Below, in pieces: positions 57,305 through 64,000 of a DNA stretch of 64,000 nucleotides (positions within the stretch are counted from its first letter, which is position 1; each line of letters begins with the position of its first letter). This DNA comes from Cephalotrichum gorgonifer (taxonomy: Eukaryota > Ascomycota > Sordariomycetes > Microascales > Microascaceae). Below the pieces are notes generated by a model. It was given only the letters and a program-made list of their open reading frames with translations. It ran no database searches and was not told the DNA's origin. The stretch lies in NCBI GenBank assembly GCA_900312665.1, contig ONZQ02000014.1:217924-281923 (forward strand), given 5' to 3'. The position numbers and the translations under genes were made by a program.

Positions 57305-58268
57305 TGTGTCTGTGGTTGGTGCTGGAAAGGGACGGGAAAGGGGGGGATGGGGGGGAAAGGGAAGTTCTAAGGAATGGGAGACGGTGGAGTGACAACGGTA
57401 CGATGAGGTACGGATAGAGGTAGGGATAGCGTTTCTCGAAGGGAGCAATTGATCCCTTGTCGGTCGTTTCACGTAGCCTCAGTTCGGCGGCCTTTTAGTC
57501 TGGCCTCTAGCGTCTTTGCGGGGCGTTTGGAGGATTGCTATTTCGGGGATTAAGGGAACTGAAGAGCGCCTCCCTCGGGTTCCTGCGACGGTTTGGCTTC
57601 TATTTATTCGTAAAGGGATCCCTATTGTTGGGAGCATTGGAATGTCGGGGAAAGGCTCCCCCATGCCGCGAAACAATGATATTTGTTCGAGGGAAACTGA
57701 AATAAAGAACAGAAATGCTCATTTCGAACGTTCCTGATGCCGCGGGTGCCCCCAAATCCGCCCTTTGTTCGGTATAAGTCGTTGTTTCCCCTTTGAGTTT
57801 ACGCTACCCGGCGATGTCTCGCCTTGGTAAACCACTCCTCGGTAGGGAGAGACTAGTTTCAAAATCGCATCACCTAATGCGCAACGCACAACATACAGTA
57901 CCCGAGGTGCGCTCTTCTCGTACTCTTAGGAGCAGAGAGGCCGTGTAGCGAGTCGAGCTTCTACCTTGGAAGATGAAGACCGGTTCAATGGCCATGGGAT
58001 GATGGAGCTACTAGTCTTCCACGATGACAGGCGGGCTAACGCCGCTGACGGAATAGAAGAACAGGAAAGTAGGAACGTAGAAGAAGGAGAAGATTAGAAT
58101 TAAGCAATAGAACAACCCGCTATAGATCCCATCGGCCGTCGCATGCAAGATATGCAAACAAGTCAATAACCAACCCTCCTCCCCCTAACCGCCCCCTTTT
58201 TCCGCTCTCCCGCTAGCTCCTCGATAACCTTTCCTCCCGTCCCCCCAAAAACAAGTAAAAGCTTTCAC
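57305..58268. other. Intergenic, small Cys/His gene to lipase-like gene
   Basis: This is 0.96 kb with the promoter of the small protein and the 3' flank of the lipase-like gene. No gene is supported. Confidence 0.55.
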
Positions 58269-61200
58269 TCATTTCACCTTCACCTGGTCAGGAGGTCCAT
58301 CCTCAGCCTTCACTTTCCCCTTCGGTCCCTTCCCCTTCGGTCCCTTCCCCACAATCTTCTCCGTCCAATTCCAGCCCTTCTGCCCACTCCCCTCGTCAGA
58401 GTCGTTCTCGCTGTCCACCCAGTCCCGCTCGCTCCACGTCACGGAGTCCATCCTCGCGACGAACTTCCTAGGGTCAGGCCCCTCGGCCGCCTTACCTCGC
58501 AGCCGCATATCCGGCACGGAATCCGCCGCCTCCGCCTCCCCGCCCGCGTTCTCCTGCCCCTGCTCTAGTGCAGGCGTGGGGGCCGGGGTCGTCGCTTCGG
58601 GTGCCGGTGCTCTCTCCGCCGAGGTCTCCACGGCGTCGGGGATATTAGCGGCCGCCGAGTCCGAGAAGTGAGCGTCGACGAGGTGGTGTATGACGGGCCA
58701 CCCGAAGGCGTTGGCGAACATGCGCCTCACGACGATGTTATTGTGCGCGTCGGGCTCCAGCTTCACGAGCACCTTGCGCCATGAGAGGTTCGCGTGGTAG
58801 GCCCGGGCTATCTTCTCCTCCACCCGCATGCTGGACTGCTGACCCCCATCCGTACCCTTCTCGCTCGACTCGGGAGATGCGTCGGGCTTGGGCGGCGGGG
58901 AATCTTCCTGCGAGCCCTTGGGGTGAGGTGAAGGGGGCGGTGTCACTCCGAGCTTAGGTGACGTCCGTCGGCGCATCAAGCCTGTTGTGGGGCGCCTTTT
59001 GACCGGCGCCAGGGGTATGTCCTCTGGGTGATAGACCCTGTCGTGGAAGATGGTCCGCGGGCGCTTGGCCGGGTCCAGGAGGTACTGCAGCTCAGGGATC
59101 ACGGGGTTTATGAGGTCGTGCGCCGACTCAAAGAGGGTGGTGCGCGGCGGCGCGCTGACGTTCCCGTCGGTCTCGTCGTCAAACTCCGAGCCCGAGGTCA
59201 CGCGGGAGCGCGCCGAGGATATCACACTCCCGGAGCTCTCCGACTTGATTGTCTGGCTGCGTCGGTATATCAGTTTCTGTTTCGCTGATGGCGCGCCCTG
59301 CGGCGACGCAAGACCTGGGGACTTGGCCCTCCCCGCGGTCGGCGACTTCGAACCGTCGCTAGAGCGGAACAGGTTAGAGAAGAATGCGCCGAATGCGCCG
59401 GTCCCAGAATCGTCGTTTGCCTGGTCCGATCCGTCCCGGAGGGGGGCGCTGATGGCCACCGCCATCAGGCTCTGCCTGTCATCTTCCAGCATGGCTTCCT
59501 CCGTGGGCAGGGGAACAATATGAGAATTCTCCTGCAGGGGCGTCGTAGCCCCAGACTCTTCCTCCTCACCCGCATCGTCCGGAGGGAGCTCTCCGCGGCG
59601 GGTGGTTTGGTGATTGGTCCCAGTCAACTCCGCCCAGCCCAGGCTGATGGCCGTCCCGACGAGGCCGGCGTCGCGCCTTGCCTTATCGACGCGGCCGAGG
59701 CCCTGCCAGTCCAGGAACAAGAGGCAGCTCGTCCGTAGAGGAACGATCCCGTCGTTCACAACGTTCCCATACACAGTCCTGTTCCTAAACTTCTTCAGCG
59801 CCGTATGAGCCGGCCCTGTTGGAAGGATGCGGAGGAGGGGCTTCGACTCGGGGTCGTCGCCCTTTACCTTCTTCTGCGCCATGTCCATGAGGGCGTCGAA
59901 CCCGCTGCGGGCGAGTGTCGGCGCCCTCCACGTCAGGCCGAGGTCTTGTCCGGTCCGGCCGACGAGCCCCGAGTCGAGGGCGAACTTCACGTAGAGAGGG
60001 TTCTCGTTTCCGAGGCCGAGGAAAGGGGTGGCCAGGGTGATGAAGTTGATTGGTTTGATGATGTTGAATATCTCCGGCGAGTGCTTCTGGCAGTAGGCGA
60101 TAGCGTACGTCTGTATCAATCCTCCGAGCGAGTGGGCGATGAAGCTTATGCTCGTAATCTTGAAGGGGCGCACCAGATTGTCGACCATACCATTCCCTGG
60201 TGTGTCGGCTTCGCCATTCTCCTTTGTCTGCGGGGCGGCGCCATCTGTCCAGAGCGATGCCCACGAAGCCTTCGAGGAGGGGGGCAGGTATGGCTGGTCG
60301 GGGTATGTCATCGAAAGGACATATCTCGCAAGTCTCTTGCCGAGATACTTGATGCCTCTCTCCGTCCTCATAGCGTTCCCGGAAAATCCACGGACTATGA
60401 CCTGTTCGTCGTCGTCGTCGTCGTCGTCGTCGTCCTCCTCCTCCTCCTCCTCCTCCTCCTCCTCTACTTCTTCTGCCCCATTCTCGCCGCTGTCAGTGCT
60501 GCGTTCTTGGCGCGATGGATCTATCTCTGCATCTTTAACTTCGCCCGCAGGGTCCTCCTCCGATGATACCCCGCTCCCCTGGTCCGATGCTGCCTCTGAG
60601 GACTTGGCGGAGCCGGCCTTCCGCTTCTTTTCCGCCTTCTCTCTCCTCCGCCGAATCTTCGCATCCACCTTCGCCTTCCTCACCGCGGCGTCTATACTCT
60701 CCTTCATAAACAGCATGTCCGCTCCTAGGTTACTGTGGAGCCCATGCGAGAGCACCACAAGATGCACCTTCTTCTGCTTCTGCCTAGGCGCGTCAGACCC
60801 CGAGTCGTTCTTAGCAGGGCACTTTTTGCACATGTCACTCGCGGAGACGGCCGTCTGGCACCGATCCACGTCCTGCCACTGCGGTAGCGGCGGCTTGTTC
60901 CACAGCGCTGCGGTATCCTCTACTTTTAGGCGGATCGCTCTCGAATAGACGCCCTTGGGCTGGGGCGCATGGTGACTCGCGGTTTGAACGTGGAGGTTCG
61001 GGCGGGGTTGCGCCTGGTCTTGCTGGCAGTTGCGGTGGTGGTCGCTATGGCCTGGCCTCGCCTCGGCGACAGCCTGGTGGTCACTAACCTTCCCGGGCTG
61101 CGCGCCGCGGGGCGCGGAAGCGGCGGACGAGAGGTCAAGCGACTTCTTGTCCCTGGCCAATACGAGCTCGAAGCCGACGGCGGCTGACCCGGAGAATATG

Positions 61201-61613
61201 ACCTGCGACGCAACCTCGACGACCCACGACACCGACTCGCCGTCGTGCTCGGGCCCCTTCCCGAGGTGTGTGCGGCTCCCGACGCCGGCCTCCTGCCTTA
61301 TGGTGTCCGGCACGATGAGCTCGCACTCCCAGGAGCTGGCGGCCTTGACCATGGGCTCGAACTCGGGGACACCATGGCGGCGGGGGTTCAGGAACTTCGC
61401 GTTGGGGTCGAAGGTGGAGGGATAGGCGGCGACGGAGAGAGTGTAGGGCCCGTGGACGAAGGCACCGCGAAGGACGAGGGCCGAGGTGTTGCGGATGCGG
61501 AGGAAGAGCTTCTCGGGCGAGGGGAGGATGCGGTCCTGCGAGGGGACGTAGGTGATTGTATAGCGGACGACTTCACCGATCTTGACGCTACCGACCTGGT
61601 GGACGAGCAGCAT
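58269..61613 (-). CDS. DUF676 serine-esterase/lipase-like protein (Rog1 type)
   Basis: This is a large single-exon protein of 1114 aa with an alpha/beta-hydrolase DUF676 domain, the family of yeast Rog1, Lpl1 and related lipid hydrolases. An N-terminal beta-rich domain (VGSVKIGEVVRYTITYVP, LFLRIRNTSALVLRGAFVHG) of ~200 residues comes first. The hydrolase starts at VHLVVLSHGLHSNLGADMLF (oxyanion region), and the nucleophile elbow ISFIAHSLGGLIQTYAI places Ser495. NFITLATPFLGLG follows, then NVVNDGIVPLRTSCLLFLDW, which holds the likely Asp. A basic helix and a long Glu/Asp run are inserted between the oxyanion strand and the nucleophile strand. The C-terminal third is disordered, with a VYHPEDIPLAP segment and a late AYHANLSWRKVLVKLEPDAH block containing a candidate catalytic His, as in Rog1 relatives. 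Substrate is probably a phospholipid or acylglycerol (inference). Confidence 0.88.
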   Translation of the reverse strand: MLLVHQVGSVKIGEVVRYTITYVPSQDRILPSPEKLFLRIRNTSALVLRGAFVHGPYTLSVAAYPSTFDPNAKFLNPRRHGVPEFEPMVKAASSWECELIVPDTIRQEAGVGSRTHLGKGPEHDGESVSWVVEVASQVIFSGSAAVGFELVLARDKKSLDLSSAASAPRGAQPGKVSDHQAVAEARPGHSDHHRNCQQDQAQPRPNLHVQTASHHAPQPKGVYSRAIRLKVEDTAALWNKPPLPQWQDVDRCQTAVSASDMCKKCPAKNDSGSDAPRQKQKKVHLVVLSHGLHSNLGADMLFMKESIDAAVRKAKVDAKIRRRREKAEKKRKAGSAKSSEAASDQGSGVSSEEDPAGEVKDAEIDPSRQERSTDSGENGAEEVEEEEEEEEEEDDDDDDDDDEQVIVRGFSGNAMRTERGIKYLGKRLARYVLSMTYPDQPYLPPSSKASWASLWTDGAAPQTKENGEADTPGNGMVDNLVRPFKITSISFIAHSLGGLIQTYAIAYCQKHSPEIFNIIKPINFITLATPFLGLGNENPLYVKFALDSGLVGRTGQDLGLTWRAPTLARSGFDALMDMAQKKVKGDDPESKPLLRILPTGPAHTALKKFRNRTVYGNVVNDGIVPLRTSCLLFLDWQGLGRVDKARRDAGLVGTAISLGWAELTGTNHQTTRRGELPPDDAGEEEESGATTPLQENSHIVPLPTEEAMLEDDRQSLMAVAISAPLRDGSDQANDDSGTGAFGAFFSNLFRSSDGSKSPTAGRAKSPGLASPQGAPSAKQKLIYRRSQTIKSESSGSVISSARSRVTSGSEFDDETDGNVSAPPRTTLFESAHDLINPVIPELQYLLDPAKRPRTIFHDRVYHPEDIPLAPVKRRPTTGLMRRRTSPKLGVTPPPSPHPKGSQEDSPPPKPDASPESSEKGTDGGQQSSMRVEEKIARAYHANLSWRKVLVKLEPDAHNNIVVRRMFANAFGWPVIHHLVDAHFSDSAAANIPDAVETSAERAPAPEATTPAPTPALEQGQENAGGEAEAADSVPDMRLRGKAAEGPDPRKFVARMDSVTWSERDWVDSENDSDEGSGQKGWNWTEKIVGKGPKGKGPKGKVKAEDGPPDQVKVK
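60404..60474. repeat. Coding GTC/CTC microsatellite (Asp/Glu run)
   Basis: About nine GTC then about eleven CTC triplets on the plus strand encode consecutive Glu then Asp residues in the lipase-like protein. It is a slippage-prone site. Confidence 0.9.
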
Positions 61614-62947
61614 AGCGGCGGAGTGGCGGGCCCCCGGAGCGCGGGGAAGAGAGTGTCGTATTCGTCGTCGTCGCGCGATATCGGAGCAGTGCCTACTGTC
61701 AGGCTAGGATAGCGAGGGATCAGGCCGTATTATTTCCGCTGGAGTGAAGACGCTGGCCAGTCGGGTTCGGACCAAAGGTCAAGGTCGAGCTCGAGAACAA
61801 AAAAAAAAAAACGAGGGTGGTGGGATCGGCTAAGGTCGGGATCCCGGAGTCTCGAAAGTGTGCACCGTCTTGCCGGTCGGAAAACGGAGGTGGAGCATTC
61901 GTCGATCAACCGAAGCCATGGGCGGGATCGGTGGGGGGGATGGTTTGTAGTCTCAGACGCGGTGCCTCGGGAAAAAGAAAGGGGGGCGGGCGTCGGGGAA
62001 AGGAATAAAAACTCACCCCGAGCGGACGGTAAACTCGGGGGGCTTCTGGGGAATGCGTGGGCGTCAAGGTTGAGGCGAAGTCGAGCAGGTGCCCGCTAAG
62101 TCAGGAGGAGTTTGATCCCGCGAGCCCGTTGGTAGGGGGGTACCTCTACTTCATGGCTTCATCAAGAGAGCTTCAAGGTACTGGGTACGGTTTGATCCCG
62201 AGAGTCCGTTGGTAGGGTACTTCCGTTTCACAGCTTCATCAAGAGAGCTTCGAGGTACCGGGTACGCCTGCCATGAATGGTATCTCCAAAAAGAGCTGAT
62301 TCATTCTGGAAGGAGCGCACGAGCCAGTCGGTCCCAGGCGGCCCGCTATTAGACAAAAGCTTAGTCACCAGGACCATCCATACAAGTAACTGGCCATCCC
62401 TGCCATCCTGCGCAATGATGCAATTACAGACTGACGACACCCCACACCCATCAACTTGTATTACTAACCTGGTCACATAATGGATCAGTTGCAGGTTGGC
62501 TGTGCTTTTTTATTCCTTATGTCAACTTTAGTAACCAGTGACATTTAGGACGCGTTGTGACAAATCTCGCTGTAAGCTATCCGAGACATCTTCAAATCGA
62601 CCAAAATGTGGAGGGAGAATAATTCCTTCCAAGTACACGTTAGATAGATTATATATAGAGCTAGATATCTTCTGTTCTCGTTTTAAAATTCCTTCTCATA
62701 AGTCATGTCCATACAACTTGGGAGAACAATTGGTCGAAACAGCTGCTGCCTGCATCTCCAAGCGAATCGAATACAAATACAACTACTACAACCAGCTCTT
62801 ACCCGAATATACATCACACCACCTGCTCCTCTTCTTACAACCCGTTCGATCCAAACAGTTGCAACACTCGCCCCAGCATCTCAGCAGATCTCATCCAAAC
62901 TTACACCTAAGACCACTAATCCATTAATCCAAACTCAAGTAAAGACA
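61614..62947. other. Divergent intergenic region lipase-like / glutathione transferase
   Basis: This is 1.33 kb with both promoters, an A-run at 61799-61812 and an 80-bp tandem duplication at 62110-62266. No gene is supported; short open frames cover the repeat but lack features. Confidence 0.55.
62110..62266. repeat. Tandem duplication of ~80 bp (2 copies)
   Basis: Copy 1 (62110-62189) and copy 2 (62190-62266) share GTTTGATCCC at the start, CTTCATCAAGAGAGCTTC in the middle and GGGTACG at the end, with scattered substitutions and a few indels. It lies ~700 bp upstream of the glutathione transferase start. Confidence 0.88.
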
Positions 62948-63986
62948 ATGGCGACTTCGGTAAGCTCTCCAATTCTGCCCCTCACTACCCAGCTACCCCG
63001 CCTCCCCCACCTTATGATATATACCATATATATGTTGCACAGCTCAGTGCAATTGATCATGATCTAACCATCACACCTATAGAGCATCACCGACTGGGTC
63101 AAGACCGACGACAAGACCGGCGAGTTCAAGCGCCAGGTCAGCTCCTTCCGGAACTTCGTGTCGCGGGACCCGAACGCCGAGTTCCCCGCAGAGAAGGGCC
63201 GGTACCACCTATATGTCTCCTACGCCTGCCCCTGGGCCCACCGGACCCTCATCACGAGGAAGCTGAAGGGCCTTGAGGACATCATCTCCTTCTCCGTCGT
63301 CCACTGGCACCTCGGTCAGCAGGGTAAGTTCAACCCCCTTTCTTTCCAGGAAAAAGAACACATAGGACTGACACCTGTGCCTCTTTAGGCTGGCGCTTCG
63401 TAACCGCGGACGAATCTGTCCCCGGCGACAACGTCATCCCGGACCCCGTCCCCGGCCACTCGGGCTTCACCCACCTCCGCGACCTCTACTTCGAGTCCGA
63501 GCCGACCTACTCGGGCCGCTTCACCGTCCCCGTCCTCTACGATAAGGTCCAGGGCCGCATCGTCAGCAATGAGTCGAGCGAGATCCTCCGCATGCTAGCC
63601 ACCGAGTTCGACCACCTCGTGCCCGAGGAGTTCGGCGCCGCCATCCGCCTCTACCCCGAGGAGCTGAGGGACCAGATCGAGGAGGCCCACGGCTGGATGT
63701 ACGACGCCATCAACAACGGCGTGTACAAGTCCGGCTTCGCGACGACTCAGGAGGCCTACGAGAGGAACGTGCTGGCGCTCTTCGAGGCGCTGGATCGCGT
63801 CGAGGAGCACCTCTCCAAGAGCGAGGGGCCGTATTATTTCGGCAAGACGCTCACGGAGGTTGATATCAGGCTGTGCGTCCCCCCCTCCCCTCCCCCCTTC
63901 CTTTTCCCTTTTCTCTTTCTTCCTTGCCTCCCTGGCGTTTACTGACATGTTTCACTTTTAGGTTCGTCACCATCATCCGCTTCGAT
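62948..63986 (+). CDS. ECM4/omega-type glutathione transferase (glutathionyl-hydroquinone reductase), 3' end outside window
   Basis: This is a GSH-dependent reductase of the Xi/omega-like class (yeast Ecm4/Gto), which reduces glutathionyl-hydroquinones. Four exons are visible: 62948-62959 (only four codons, MATS), 63083-63323, 63389-63872 and 63962-63986; the window ends inside the next intron (GTAAGT at 63987). The join gives MATSSITDWVKTDDKTGEF, matching the family N-terminus. The catalytic Cys53 lies in LYVSYACPWAHRTLI. Other blocks are IISFSVVHWHLG, GFTHLRDLYFESEP, FTVPVLYDK, IVSNESSEILRML and the C-terminal helical domain (EEHLSKSEGPYYFGKTLTEV, then IRLFVTIIRFD). The remaining ~70-80 residues lie to the right. 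The tiny first exon is supported by a good GTAAGC donor and exact fit to the family start. Confidence 0.92.
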
Positions 63987-64000
63987 GTAAGTTAACCTAC

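Noticed and set aside
59805..60566. 253-codon plus-strand frame with a poly-Val/Leu stretch
   Set aside because: It is antisense to the lipase-like gene; the hydrophobic run is the reverse reading of the Glu/Asp microsatellite.

Overview
The window is nuclear DNA of a filamentous ascomycete (Pezizomycotina), most likely a sordariomycete. The evidence is the gene content (Zn2Cys6 regulator, Msb2-type signalling mucin, COP9 signalosome subunit, LaeA-like methyltransferase, 14-helix MFS exporter), short introns with GTRNGT donors and CTAAC/CTGAC branch sites, and strongly GC-biased codon use in genes against more AT-rich intergenic DNA. Genus and species cannot be fixed by reading. All exon limits are hand-built from splice consensus and frame continuity; no transcript data were available.

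Layout. 0-10 kb: the 3' end of a LaeA-like methyltransferase, a Zn2Cys6 regulator (minus) and a 14-helix drug/metabolite exporter (plus), the last two diverging from a 4.2 kb empty region. 10.6-20 kb is a housekeeping block: chorismate mutase (ARO7), mitochondrial fission WD40 adaptor (MDV1), ribosomal/nuclear-export chaperone (BCP1) and signalling mucin MSB2. 20-29.6 kb is gene-poor and holds one decayed small gene. 29.6-40.7 kb is a dense conserved block: FKBP12, ubiquitin E1 (UBA1), nucleoporin SEH1, retromer nexin VPS17 and one tRNA. 40.7-49.3 kb is a second gene-poor block. 49.3-64 kb carries a zinc sugar-alcohol-type dehydrogenase, CSN6, a conserved unknown protein with a helix-turn-helix-like C-terminus, a small Cys/His protein, a DUF676 lipase-like protein and the start of an ECM4/omega-type glutathione transferase that runs off the right edge.

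How the genes relate. Most are single-copy core functions and do not form one pathway. UBA1 and CSN6 both belong to ubiquitin biology (E1 activation; cullin deneddylation complex) but lie about 17 kb apart. The first three genes are of the kinds found in secondary-metabolite loci, but no backbone enzyme is visible.

Most worth a second look: (1) a short motif, TACTTGTAC/TACTCGTAC, strongly over-represented in the intergenic blocks and not seen as a full copy in any exon; (2) a degenerate, frameshifted small gene at 27.4-28.0 kb; (3) a non-consensus residue right after the catalytic Cys of the ubiquitin E1; (4) an odd tRNA with a 7-nt anticodon-loop insertion; (5) an 80-bp tandem duplication upstream of the glutathione transferase. 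I found no clear new multi-gene system.
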